Notes under the pieces: model-generated
What the model was told of the DNA's origin: nothing
The model's input: only the letters and a program-made list of their open reading frames with translations
The model's database searches: none
Made by a program: the position numbers and the translations under genes
Shown: piece after piece, positions 1 to 11,695 of the stretch
Layout: each line of letters starts with the position of its first letter
Numbering within the stretch: position 1 is the first letter of the stretch
DNA from: Turbatrix aceti
Taxonomy: Eukaryota > Nematoda > Chromadorea > Rhabditida > Panagrolaimidae
DNA: 64,000 nt
Direction of reading: 5' to 3'
NCBI GenBank assembly: GCA_963969345.1
Contig: OZ017767.1
Span: 4,244,739 to 4,308,738 of the forward strand

Positions 1-6
1 TTCAAA

Positions 7-885
7 GCCCTCAACGTGGGATAATAAAAAGTACCTGAAAAACAAAAATTGAAATAAAACCAATTTTTGGCTAACAGCTTACCGAAAATAAAATCTTGAC
101 GAAAATTGAAAAGTAAAATTACACGGTTTTCATGGCGGATTTTGTTACCGGAACGACGCAGTCAGAAGCGGTAGCGCCGTTGACGAATCAGTCGATTTTC
201 GGATGGTTGAAAACTGGACGGAACACGGCACAGTGTTTTTGGCAGAAAAACAGCCAGGGAACGAGAGCGAACATGGTCACTCGCATGTACGGCAGTTCTG
301 GGTAGCCAAGGATGTGTCCAATAGCCGATTTCAGTTTGGAGCGTTTTCAGTGTCTTGACAACCACCATGATGGAATCTGAAGGGATTTTGAGGAAAATTA
401 GGCATTTCCCGTCTGCGGCGTCTTCGATGATCCCGAAAGTGAGCAAAAAGTCAGGTCATTGCAGGTCAGATGCGTCAAAGTCAGATTACGGTGAGTTGGC
501 ATTCGTCGTCGGATTCATGACCTTGAGAAGACGCTAAGACGATTGAGCCATCGTTGCCAAACGTGCATTCAAAGCGCTCAGCTCGGGATAAAAAAAGGTA
601 CCTGAAAAACAAAAATTGTAATAAAACGAATTTTTGGCTAACAGCTTACCGAAAATAAAATCATGAAAAAAAACATAGTTGCACGGCACGCAGTCAGAGG
701 AGTGGCCGAGTTTGTCACCGGGACAACACAGTCAGAGGCGGTAGCATCGTCGGTGTTTGAAAACTCGACGGAATACGGCAGAGTGATCATGGCAGAATGG
801 CAGCCATGGAACAAGAGCGAAAATGGCCACGTGCAGGTACGGCAGTTCTGGGCAGCCAAAGATGTGTCCAGTGACTGACTTCAGT
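7..885 (-). repeat. tandem duplication of an exon-like module
   Basis: Bases of about 7-330 and 575-880 are two diverged copies of the same block, with a period near 570 bp. Each copy holds an AT-rich stretch (about 29-87 and 600-657). Read on the minus strand, that stretch starts GTAAGC and ends TTTTTCAG, so it looks like a 59-base intron between GC-normal blocks. A further intron-like stretch (GTAAAA..TTTTAAG) lies at about 910-951. No long ORF spans the blocks. They lie directly downstream of the minus-strand gene at 1813-3722 and may be its spliced 3' tail. Copies may continue past the left edge. Confidence 0.6.
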
Positions 886-1600
886 TTCGTACGTACGGAA
901 AATGTGTGTCTTAAAATTCACATTTTTTAATGATTTTGGGAATGAAAAATTTTACCTCATTGGTGTGGAAACGAGCGGACGACAGCTTGGAGCCGCTTGA
1001 AGCGCTCGGACGGTATGAGCTTCTGTTGGGAAAAACGACGGTAGAAAATGTCCTTGTCTGGAGGCAGGTCGTTCCCGAACAATGGTGGAAATTTGAACGT
1101 CTGGGGAGTTGTGAGGAATTTGAACGTCCGGGGAATCAGGTAATCTGAGTGGGCAGAAATTTGAAATCGGAAATGAAGTTCCTTCGACGTAGAGCGCAAT
1201 CAGGTCTGAATCGTTGACCGGGCGTTCGAGAGACGCGGGAAAGGTAGCCAAGAGACGCGGAGGTGCATGATGTCACCCTTGATCCGGCGAATGTCTTGAG
1301 GACGATTGGAAGCATCTCCTGGTCACGGGAGACGGAAATTCAGAATTTCCAACTTCGGACGCAGTGGCGTAACTGATTCTGAGGGAACTGAATTCTGAGG
1401 ACCGGATTCTGAGGGAATGGGAACGAAAATCGGTGATCGGGTGCGGAAAAATCCGGAAGATGATGGGATCCAGGAGCACCTTGAGATCACGGGAAATACC
1501 GGAGAAAATGGCGCCATGCGGGAGGCGAGAGCAGAGAGAAGAAAAAATCGCAAAAGAAGAATCCAGAGAAGGAAGAGAGTGAGGAGCCAAAAATTGCAGA

Positions 1601-1636
1601 ACAGTAGGTCGGCCGGTGGTCTGGCGATCCTACTGT
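1601..1636 (-). other. perfect hairpin in first downstream module
   Basis: ACAGTAGG (1601-1608) and CCTACTGT (1629-1636) form a perfect 8-bp stem around a 20-base loop. On the minus strand the hairpin lies just after a TTTTTAAG acceptor-like signal (about 1653), in the first exon-like block after the coding exons of the neighbouring gene. It is a sequence-level observation only; no RNA is proven. Confidence 0.4.
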
Positions 1637-1812
1637 CCGCCGCGGGGAGCTTAAAAATAAAAAAAATGATAAATGTAAATTATACAAAAATGCGTAACTT
1701 ATAAATTTACTGCAAGTTGCTAGTTTTGCCAAAAATTATTTCTTATTGATTATAAAAAATAAAATCCAAAAATGAGAAAACTTGGTGTTGCGAATATTTT
1801 TCTTTTTTTTTA

Positions 1813-3722
1813 TTAGAAAAAAAACAAACCTCTTGGCCGGCGTGGTGGATCGACGCGCACCGTCGATTCCTCGGCGTACGTAGGAACTTTCTTTCCGTCG
1901 ACGATCTGGAGCCGTCCGACTTCGAGGCGAGACGTTGGTCGGCGGTCCCGAAGTCCATACCGTCGAGGATGTTCCGGCTCGTTCACCGCAGGCGGCGTGA
2001 GGGAGGCCTGGGTGACTTCGGGCGACGACGGAGCCTGGGACGTGGGGACGAGGGACGAGAGAGCTGCGGAGATGGGAGTTGCTGGCGCCGATCGGATGAG
2101 GCTGGACGGACGCGATTCGACATTCGACGCCGAAGCGACGAACGAGAGCGCGGCCTGCGATGGAAGGCTGGCACGCGTCTCTCCTGTCGAGTCGGTTGCC
2201 GGGATGTTGACCAGAGGCGATAGGTGGTATGCCGAGATGACGGGAGCGGGGCGAGGGGCGTTGATCGGCGACCGAGATCGCGACACACGGGCCACGCGAT
2301 GAGACAGCGCCGGAGAGATGGCCGCAGAGGTCGGAGGCAGCGGCCGACAAAGTGCGGAGGCGGAGACGGCGGCGGAGGCGGAGACAGAGGCGGAGGCGGC
2401 GGCGGAAGCGGAGGTGGAGGTGGAGGTGGAGGCGGCGGAGTGGACGGAGGCGGCGGAGGGGGCGGAACGAGCAGCGGACACTGCAGCAGACGATCTTGAT
2501 GTTGCTGACGGGTCTACTGCCGGGGCGGAGAGCGCAACCGGAGCTTGAGCCAGAACAGAAAGAGCAGAAGCCGGAGTCGAAGTAGGCTGGGCCGGAGTGG
2601 TCGAAGCAGGAGCTGGAGTGGCCGGAGCATGGGTCGGGGCGGACGTGGCAGTGGCAGTAGACCGAGCGGAAGACGATTGAGTGGAAGATGTACGGCGTCG
2701 ACGAGCTTCGGGTTGACCAGCATCATCGGCAGGTCCTCGGCGCTTCAGAGATGAGCGACCACCGGACGATGAAGCCGATGCGTGGAAAGCAGCCGGAGTT
2801 TTTGGTGGCTGTTCCGGGGCAGGGATGGGCTCGAAATCCATCAAGCCGTCGTCGCTCGCTGCCGCTGGGCTGGGCTCGGGTTCCGTGCTGCCGTCTCCCT
2901 CTTCGTCGGCCTCGATGGCCTTCTCCAAGACGGACGGCGAGACGATCGGCAGCGTGAGGTCCACCTCCGGCATGATGAACGACTCGATGGTGTCGTCGCT
3001 CGGCCCCACCGAGTCATCAATGCCGTAGATGTGGTGCATATGCGCCACAGCATGCCGCCGAACTAAAAATTAGTGAATAAAAAAATGTTTTCTTGCATTC
3101 AAAAACTTACGCTCCTCCAGCTCCCGCCAGTGGCGTTTCCGGGTAATCCTGGAGCGGACCTCCCGCTTCCGCTCCAGGATTGTGAGGATATTCAACAGGG
3201 CGATGATCGCCCTGTTCTTCAGCTCCCGACAGCCTTCTGGGCTGAACAGGAGCCCCCGGACCTTGTCGACGGCCACCTGGGTGAACACCGCGCTGTTCAC
3301 GGTGTTCAGGTAGAGCTCCGCGTGCTCTACCGTCTGCAGCACCAGGAGCGCGTGCAGCCTGGCCGGAACGACCGGCGGCTCTAAAACATTTTTTATATAA
3401 TTGTTTGTAATTTTAAAAACATACCCGGTCCACCTCCGTCCAGAGCGAGGTGCCTGTCGTTCATGGCGAACTTCAGGCGTTCTCGCTCGGCCGCCTCCAG
3501 GACGTTGAGCAGGCCATTGAGGGCCTGCTCGCGGTCCTCCGGTCGAGTGTCCGGACTGGACAGCAACGCCTTGACACCCGGGACGTCGATGGGTGCCCAG
3601 ACGATGCTGTCCAGGCTGCGGAGGTAGTACTCCGCATGCTCCGGCGTCTTCAGGGCGAAGAGCGCCTTCACCGTCTTCGTCCTCTTCGCCTCGACGGCAG
3701 GGGTGTTCGTCGTGGAGGACAT
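1813..3722 (-). CDS. unknown Ser/Ala-rich nuclear-type protein with internal duplication
   Basis: Three exons (3722-3425, 3380-3111, 3062-1813) join in frame to about 605 aa; the introns are short (44 and 48 bp) with GTATGT/TTTTAG and GTAAGT/TTTTAG borders. I do not recognise the family. Residues of about 19-86 and 107-175 are two copies of a predicted helical unit sharing the pattern ALxxLxTxEHAExYL, a later LLxSP and LLNxLxxxERxR. The C-terminal two thirds is low complexity: Pro/Ala/Ser/Thr-rich, with an Arg-rich patch (EARRRRTS) that could act in nuclear import. Near the end comes RRYGLRDRRP, similar to RYNLRQARRAP in the protein at 12.5-16.1 kb. The ATG at 3722 was chosen because the longer frame begins with a non-ATG codon. 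A GTTTGT donor-like site lies just before the stop, so a few C-terminal residues could differ. Confidence 0.7.
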
Positions 3723-4217
3723 CGCGTTGGTTGTAGGGTTTTTCAAACGGTTGTCGGATGAAGCGTGCACAGGTAAACTGTGAGGTTTGTTCGTCCAAAA
3801 TGTGCTATGTGGGTTGCTATTTTTGTGATTTGCATGACACGTTTTTTTGAGTGCATTTCTTTTCTTTTCCCGTGTCTAAACTACAGCAACATGGCCGGCC
3901 GGTAATTTTGCATTGTCCGGGCCAATCGAATGCACGAGTCAAAGTTGCTAACAAGGGAACCACGCCAATCGAAAATGGCATTTCAGTGTGAAATTTTGCA
4001 TAGGTATGTTTTCGATGATACTGATTCCATAAAAAATATTGGCATTGAGCACAATGCTCGGCATGGCATTTTTTTCAGAAGTGCCAAAATTGTCAATCTT
4101 TTCGATTTTTTGGCATCATAACTCCGTTCCCACGGCATACTCCCAAGGAAAAAAAATATTATTTGATCCAACGTTTGTTTCCAAGCTCGTATAACAAGAG
4201 AAATGGGTGGTTTAATG

Positions 4218-4605
4218 CAGGGTGGCGAAACTCCCATGGGAATTAGAAATAGGGGAATTATCCCATGGGATTCCCATGGGAGTCCCATGGGAGTCCCCTG
4301 GGATATTTTTTGGTACATTTAAAAAAAAACATGTTCATACAAAAAATATATACAAATACGTACTTATTTTTTTAATGTAATAGAATTAACAATAAAAATA
4401 AAATCATTCCTCTAATTGGAAAGAAAAAAGCACGCGTTTTTAGAAATAACGCCGTTATTGGAAAGAAAAAATGGCGTTATTTTAGGCGGGATCGCGCATT
4501 TTCAAAATTCCGTGGGGAATTATCCCGTGATAGATGGGAATCCCGGGATAATTCCCGGGATATTTCCCATGGGACTCCCATGGGAATCCCCTCTTCGCCA
4601 CCCTG
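4218..4605. mobile_element. hAT-type MITE with 8-bp target duplication
   Basis: The 388-bp element starts CAGGGTGGCGAA and ends with its inverted copy TTCGCCACCCTG. It is flanked on both sides by the same 8 bases, GTTTAATG (4210-4217 and 4606-4613). CAGGG-type termini and an 8-bp target duplication are typical of the hAT superfamily. The interior is full of nested CCCATGGG and ATTCCC/GGGAAT palindromes and has no coding capacity, so it must have been moved by a transposase in trans. A truncated inverted relative lies at about 32693-32785. Confidence 0.92.
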
Positions 4606-5589
4606 GTTTAATGGCACAATTTGCCACATCACAATGTGGAAAAACATCATAAGGTGGACTCCCGAGTGTTCGAGTGATTTTGTTTAATTTTAGGATGTCG
4701 AGACAGAATGAATTTTTGTGCCAGTGGATTTTTGAGAAATTTGACAAAAACTTTTTTTGAAACATTTTTTAAGGTACACTTTTTTGGATCTGGATGTACG
4801 TGAACATTAACTGCGAGAAAACCCATGACTTCATCCAGAGCGGCCTAGCCGATCTTCCAAAAAACGAGAACGTCATCGGCTTCAACAACGAGCCAGGCTG
4901 GTTCTGAGACGCCCCATAAAACATAAAGCAGACCTCAACCTCGGATGCGATGCCTTCTGGAAAGTCAAGAATCATTTTACTTTTCATGTTAAAAAAGATA
5001 AAGCATTTTCGTTTTTACAACAAAAACCCAGTCAATTGTCAAAAAATCGAAATAGCTATCCAAAAACATGGCAACTTCAGGACATCAGCCTGAAGGTGAA
5101 AGGGGGATTCTGCCGGTGATTCGCGTCGTTGTAGGCAACTGTCATCTTCGGATTGGAGTTTATCGTCGGTGATGAGGGCGGCATGTAGGACGGAGTTATC
5201 GGAGAAGTTGCCGGCTGGCGTCGGTGCAGGAAAATACGTTGGCGAGTGGTGTAACGACTGAAGCAGAAAACGTATCGTTGACGACAGAAAATGTGAAAAA
5301 TAAAAAAAAAGCGGCACGAAAAAATTCATTGGTACCAATTTTTGTACATACATAGAACACGCTCCGTCATCCGATCCAGCGCTTCGGATAATTCGATCGA
5401 AACCCTTGCATAACCGTTTCTGGCGTTTCTGATCAGTAGGATGGTACCTCGGCTTTGCAGCACAAAAATTATTCTCCAACTTAATGTATGTATTCCGTGG
5501 TTTTGAATCACTTTAGTGATATCATTTTTTGGATGTGATATGTGAATTTATAGGCAAATGTCATTATGTCCCTGTGGGGGAAAATTTTC

Positions 5590-5665
5590 ACCGCCTCCGA
5601 CAACCTGCCCCCCGACTGCCCCCGTCCCCGACCCAATACGGGGGGCTTTGAACCCTATCTCTATT
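5590..5665. repeat. GC-rich repeat fragment
   Basis: A C-run-rich segment ending in a GGGGGG tract and TTTGAACCC closely matches the right end of the element at 29874-30285 (shared CCCCCGTCCCCGACCC, then ATACGGGGGG). Only the right-hand part is present. It is probably a truncated copy of the same non-autonomous repeat. Confidence 0.6.
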
Positions 5666-5959
5666 ACACTGATTGCAAGCAAACTAAAAATGCATCAAAC
5701 ACAAAAATACATACATACGTGTCTAGCGACCAAAATAAGGCGTTAATCCAAATTTCCAAAAAACAAAGCACAAAAATCATCTCAGAAGGGTCTTTTCCCC
5801 TTTCAAGGACGAGTTGTGCTTTCAAAGCACAATGTAGCTTCAATTTTTTTGATCCAACTTGTGTAAGACGCACATACCATTCATAGATAACAAAACATGT
5901 TATCACGAAAAAACACACTGTCAGTGGATCGAATTAGGCGATGGCCCAACACACGCTCG

Positions 5960-5967
5960 TATAAATA
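5960..5967 (+). promoter_or_regulatory. TATA box of the P450 gene
   Basis: TATAAATA lies 45 bp before the ATG at 6012, in a suitable position for a core promoter with a very short 5' leader. No TTTCAG acceptor is seen between it and the ATG, so this gene is probably not trans-spliced close to its start. Confidence 0.5.
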
Positions 5968-6011
5968 CAGCATGAACAACTGCGAAGTCCGTAGAGTACC
6001 GAACGTTCAAG

Positions 6012-7654
6012 ATGATCGCTACGTGGTTCATTATTCTTGTCTCGGCAGTGTTGTTTTACAATTTCTACTGGAAGCGTCGAAATCTGCCGCCAGGTAACCC
6101 CAAGTTTACCAAAAACAGTGCTCATAATTAAATTTAGGTCCTCATCCTTTGCCGATTCTCGGAAACATGCTTCAACTATACAAGATGCATGGACCGGATC
6201 TTTTTTTGCACCTCCAACAAAAATACGGGGACGTAATCACCGTTTGGTTCGGTCCGACCCCTGTCGTCATGGTAAGCGATGCGGAGCTCATCAGGAAATC
6301 GCTTACGGGAAAAACTGCTGAAATCCTGGCCGGACGACCTTTGTCTACGGAATTTAATAATTACATTCGAGGAGGAAATTATGGAATTATTTTCACGGAC
6401 GGAGATTTATGGAGAGAACAGCGACGGTTTCTGCTGAAAGTTTTTCACGACTACGGACTCGGCAAGCAGCTAATGCAGGAAAGAGTCATCGACGAGGTGG
6501 TCATTCTTCTGGATGACGTGAAAAAGAGCATCAATGAAGAAGGCAATAACATCATTAAAATTAACGAACTCATCGATTTCGCTATCGGAAACGTCATCAA
6601 TGGTTTTGTTTTTGGAAATCGAATCGACCACGTGAGTTGTACTAATTTGACACGCTCAATTTAACCTGACGCCTTTTTTCAGAAAACCTTTGATTTTCTC
6701 AAACAAACATTGATTCACATGTTTGAACTGTTTGTGCATCCGGTTGTCAAGTTCGCAGACTTCAGCTCAGTCAGACTTGTAAGACAGGTCCCAGGAGGAG
6801 CCAAGCTCATCGACGAGGTCTTCGACCTGAACAAAAGACTCTACGATTACTTTGACATTGGAATCAAGGAACACCTGGCTTCCATAGATTTTTCGAGCGA
6901 TGAAGAGCCCCGCGACTACATCGAAGCTTTCCTCAGGCAACGTCATCGATTGGAGTCAAGCGGAGATTTCAGCCACACCTTCTGCGATCTGCAGCTGAAA
7001 AGCGTGATTTTCGATGCATGGGTCGCTGGACAGGAGACTACATCGACGACACTCTGCTGGATCGTGTTGTACCTCATGCACGACATGGAAGTCCAGAAAA
7101 AGCTGCAGAAAGAGTTTGACCGGGAAATTGGCTCCGACAGGTTCATCACTCTCGACGACAAATCCCGTCTGCACTACCTCCAAGCAGTCATCCACGAAGG
7201 CCAGAGACTGTGCAACCTCGTTCCGCTCAACGTGCCCCATCGCGTGAAGGAAGACGTCGAGATCGGTGATTACACGATCCCAAAAGACACAGTCGTGTTC
7301 CCACAGATAACAAATGTGCTGTACAACGAGGACCTCTTTCCCAACGCCAGAAAATTCGATCCAGAAAGATTCATCGACTCAGCGGGTAAATTTGTGCCTG
7401 ATCCAAACAACATGCCATTCAGCCTCGGGAAAAGAGAATGCGCCGGCGAGCCTTTGGCAAAACTCGAACTATTTATAGTTACGGCTAATCTGTTCAACCA
7501 GTTACGGGTAAGATAATTTTTTGATTGCAAAAAAATTCAATCGTGGTTTTTTTAGATTGAAATCGATCCCAACAACCCTCCGGACATGACTAGAATTTTG
7601 GGAGCCACGATGCAGCCGAAACCGTACGTTTCCAAGATCACATTGCGACACTGA
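6012..7654 (+). CDS. cytochrome P450, nematode CYP33/CYP14-like
   Basis: Four exons (6012-6093, 6138-6631, 6683-7507, 7556-7654) encode 499 aa, a normal microsomal P450 length. The N-terminus is a hydrophobic membrane anchor followed by WKRRNLPPG, the usual basic stop and proline hinge. Key sites are intact: GDLWREQRR in helix C, AGQETT oxygen-binding helix I, the ExxR pair in HEGQRL, the PERF motif and the haem loop FSLGKRECAG with ligand Cys about residue 445. It should be an ER monooxygenase using NADPH-P450 reductase; the substrate is unknown. The GxYGII..GDLWREQRRF stretch and the PNNPPDM C-terminus resemble nematode CYP33-type enzymes. All splice borders are canonical and phases agree, so the gene looks functional. 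Confidence 0.93.
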
Positions 7655-8773
7655 AAATTCATTCAACGGGATCTGAAGTAATAAATGAGGTATAAAAAAA
7701 GTGAAACACAAGACGTGGAAACGTAGAAAATCGATGTACAGTTGCAACAAAGATAAAAAAACACGTATTCAGAGTTTAAAAAAAAGGAAAAGCAGCACCG
7801 TCCGGATTACCGCATCCCGCTTTTCCAGAATCCGGGGAAGGCGACGCCTGATGCCGCGAAAGCTGCAACAAGTCGGGTTGAAAAAAAGTCAATGTCCTTT
7901 TTTTTGCGCAGACAAAAAATCACTCCGTTGTGCAGTCGCAGCCAACCAAACCTTCCTTCACTTGGTCAGCCAAAAGAAGAAACGACGCATAAGTTGGTCC
8001 AGGTGGAAAATACATCGTTTTTCAGTTGATTTTTCGCGAATGGCAAAAAATGCTACCACTTGTACAATGACCGAGTGAAGAATGGTTTGGCCAGTGTCAG
8101 TTGGTCGGTTGCGGGCGTCGCCGCCGCAACTTGCGGGCAACCAGACCACGAAGAAACAGAACAACGACCTGCAGGTATGCAGGAGCAAGTTCGCCTCGAT
8201 TATTATTATGTTGACCAAAAAAATTTTAGAACGCAAAAAGCTTCGACTCGACATCCACGCTAACGCTTGGGTTTCAAATTTTTTTAATTATTTGGTATTT
8301 ACAAAGAATTGAACAAGAAAAACTGTAGACGCGTAAAAAATTCCGGAAAAAAATCTAAAATATAACAAAATAAGCCATTTACTTCGAACAAAAAGTGTAT
8401 AACAATAATCAGACGAAAAAACATTTATTTCGAACGAAAGACTTCATCTCTAATTTACCACTTTTCGTTCAAAGTAACTTGCAACTTTTTGGCTTATTTT
8501 TTGGATTCTGTTTTTCAGTAGTAACACTTTTCTTCCTAATTTTATTACTGTCGATCAAAGTGAACCATTTTCTAAATTACAGTGTTCAGCGATGTCACAG
8601 AATTTTAATAACAGATTGTCAATCTTTATTTGTCTCTATCTCTACAACAAAAAGAAAAAACCCGAAAAAGATGCATCAAATACAAAAAAAAAGTAAATGG
8701 AACTCGAAATCGGAAGCAAAAATCAATAAATACGAATAAAATAAATCCATTAAGTCAGGTAGGCAACCGGTAA
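7655..8773. other. convergent 3' intergenic region
   Basis: This AT-rich spacer separates the ends of the P450 (+) and the ABC transporter (-). An AATAAA-type signal (TAATAAATGA, about 7679) follows the P450 stop. The short ORFs within are lysine- or phenylalanine-rich and lack any recognisable domain. I see no gene. Confidence 0.6.
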
Positions 8774-11695
8774 TTACTTAGGACCCGGGGCTGAAGGTGC
8801 TTCGTCCAAAATTGCAGCGGCAGAAGTGAGAAAATCATTCGGAGGTCCAATTTTCTTGACGCTTCCGTTGGCCATTTCGATGACCAAATCGAAGAACTCC
8901 AGGTCAGCGAGACGATGCATGATGGCGACAACCGTCGTCGTCGGAAGTGTCTGGCGAAGAAGACGATTCAGGACCAGGTGGGTGGCTTCGTCGAGGTGAG
9001 CCGTCGCTTCGTCGATCAGCACAATCTGCAAAAAAAACAAACAACTTTTTATAAAATTTTTGGTTTCAAAAAAAACTGACCTTCGGCTTGGACAAAATCA
9101 ATCGGCAGAAACAAATAATCTGCTTTTCACCAAACGAAAAATTTGATCCGCTTTCGACGACTTCGGCATCGAGGCCTCCGACCCGGGTGAGCCATTCACC
9201 GAGACCTGCAGCGTGAACGACGTCGATAATCTCGGCATCCGACACCTGCCGATCCATGGCAAAGTTCTCACGAACACTTCCGCTGAAGATGAACGGCGCC
9301 TGAGCGACGATGCCAAAAATCGATCGAACAGCTTTGAGATCCAGCGCTGAGATGTCGATGTGGTTATCGATGAAGATTTTGCCCCGTTCGACGTCGTGGG
9401 AACGCAGGAGAGCCTGGAAGATGGACGACTTGCCGGCACCCGTCCTTCCGATGATGGCCACTCGTTGGCCCGCTTCGATGTGGAATGACGTGTCTTTCAG
9501 CGCCCATGGCAGCCTCGGGCTGTACCTCAGGGAGACGCCGTTGAACGTAATGTGGCCATTGATGATTCTGCATCGCACGGAACGATCGATTTCTGCGATT
9601 TGTTCATCTGAGTCTTCCTGAGGCGTGTCTTCGACGTAGTCAACGATTCTTTCGACAGCGACGAGTTCTTTTTCGGTCTCGACGAAGGAGGACAAAAGTC
9701 CGGAAAGCAGGCCGTTCATCGACAACGCGTACGTGATGGCCAGACCCACGAGCCCGGATTCGACGTACTTGAATCTGATCTCGATGACCGACATGAAAGC
9801 GATGGCGCAGAGCATAAAAACGCCGAGAAGCTGGAGTCTGACGGAGAGCCAGAGAGAAGCCGCGTTCGCCGAGTACAGAGCAGTCAGGTTGGCTTCCAGT
9901 CTTTCGTGCAGGATTTGGGTGAACTGCTCGACGAGTCGATGTGCGCGTATCGTAACCACACCGGTGACGGAATCCGTGATATGAGAGTAGAGCGGTGAAA
10001 GGGTGACGCTTGACAGGCGCTTCACCTCACAGGTCGTGAATCGGTAGTATCTCTGAAAAAAAAATTTTATTGAATGTTTTCTGGATAAAATTTTTTTTGA
10101 TCGATTTATGGACAAAAAATAAAAACAAGGAAAAAAAATTGACGGTTTTCTGACTAAAAAAATTTTTAATGAGAATCAATTTTTTTTATCGTTTTTTGGT
10201 AAGAAAAATTTTGACCCTTTTCTGGACAAAAAAAAATAAAATCATAGAAAAAAAATTTGACAGTTTTCTGATTTTAAAAAAAATTTACATGAAAACCAAT
10301 TTTTTTTATCGTTTTCTAGCAAAAAAAATTTTGTAAATAAAAAAAACGTTGAACATTTTCTGACAAAATATTTTTTTTAACTCACCTGAACCAGGTAGTA
10401 GAGCACAAAAAGCACGCCAATCATCGGAATAATCAGCGGCAGGGCGAACGAAGTCAGGATGAGCGAACCAAAAATATTGACCAAAGAAGCGAGGCAAATG
10501 TTGAGTTGAAAAGGCAGACTGTCATCCACGGTGTAGACATCAGCACAAAGCCGGTTAACAACCCTGCCCCAAGGCGTCTGGTCCCACCAAGATATCGACG
10601 AACTGAGAACGGTAGTCAGGAGATCGGAATGCAGTCTCTTAGCCGAGTTGATGCCACCATAGGCGAACAAAAACGCCCGAATAAGGGTAAAGATCGTGTT
10701 TACGCCGCCGAGAATCAGGTAGATGAGCAGGAACTTTTTCGTCTTCTCCCACGATTCTTTGCCCATTCCGCCGTAGACTGCAGTGTGCCCGACCTCACCA
10801 ATCGTATCACCGACCCAGTGGACAAAATTGTCGTCTTGTAGATCCATGAGATATCCGTCAGTGCCATTTTCCATGTTCGAAACAGTCCACTTGCTGAGCC
10901 AGGCTTCGCTGAGGTTCTTGGACGCCTGCATCGCGATCAACGAAAAGATGATACCGGCAGACAGGTAGTATCCCGTCGCTCGGATGTACGACCAGTAGAC
11001 GCCGAACTTGACGGTTCCCTGCTGCCTGGCTTCTTCGGAAACGATGAGCGGGATCGTGCCGAGGTCTTCTTCCAGGGATTCGTCCACTCCAGTGCTCAGA
11101 CTTTCATCGGTAGCCGCGTGCGAAGCAGGACCACTGAGAACACCCTTTTCCAGGACAGGTAGAATCTCATCCGGACCGCCAAAGCTCGTAATCCGTCCAT
11201 CCGTGCCGAGGAGAACCAGGACATCAGCCTGGGTCAGGTACTCAACGTGATGGGTCGCCACGATGACGAGCTTTCCTCTCTGCTTGAGAAAACCCTCGAT
11301 TGCCGTGGTCCAAATAAAATTCGCGACTTTTGCATCGAGGCTGGCAAAGACGTCGTCGAGGAGAATGATGTCGCTGTCGTGATAAATAGCACGGGCAAGG
11401 GCAAGCCTCGCCCTCTGGCCGCCACTGAGCGTCGTGCCATCGTCGCCGATGACGTACGAGTCGCCGGAGGGCATCTTGTTGATATCGTAGTCGAGAGCTG
11501 TCATGTGGATGACGTCTTTGTAGAGTTCTGCGATGTACGGTCGGCCGAGGAGAATGTTTTCCCGGATGGTTCCTCGACGAAGCCAGCAATCGTGTCCGAC
11601 GAAGGAAAATCCATCGTTGATGCAGCGTTGGGGGATTTTGATTGGACCGTATTCCAGGTAGCTGACGGAGTCGGATCCTTCGACCTCGGTTTCAC
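8774..11695 (-). CDS. ABCC10/MRP7-like ABC transporter, 5' half missing
   Basis: Three joined exons (11695-10386, 10052-9081, 9025-8774) code for about 842 aa of a half-complete ABCC-type exporter. The order is: the end of NBD1 (Q-loop region VGHDCWLRRGT, signature LSGGQRARLALARA, Walker B IILLDD), linker, second transmembrane domain, NBD2 with Walker A GRTGAGKSS and Walker B IVLIDEAT. The TMD2 phrases YxRATG, LIAMQASKNLSEAWLSKW and DDSLPFQLNICLA match the ABCC10 (MRP7) branch. The first exon opens mid-codon behind a TTTTCCAG acceptor, so upstream coding is required, yet TMD1 and the NBD1 Walker A are not found before the divergent gene at 12536 or elsewhere in the window. The NBD2 signature is also degenerate (FSFGEKQ instead of LSxGQRQ). 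This may be a 5'-truncated gene or pseudogene, or its 5' exons may lie beyond a nested gene. Confidence 0.85.

Larger units (their letters stand above)
3723..5959. other. intergenic, mobile-element remnants
   Basis: I see no convincing gene here. The interval holds the hAT-type MITE at 4218-4605 and the GC-rich repeat fragment at about 5590-5665. The short ORFs at 4769-5511 show no family features and are mostly AT-rich. Confidence 0.5.

Noticed and set aside
1969..3066. Plus-strand Gly/Arg-rich ORFs over the first gene
   Set aside because: Shadows of the minus-strand Ser/Ala-rich exon; the minus frame has consistent introns and phases.
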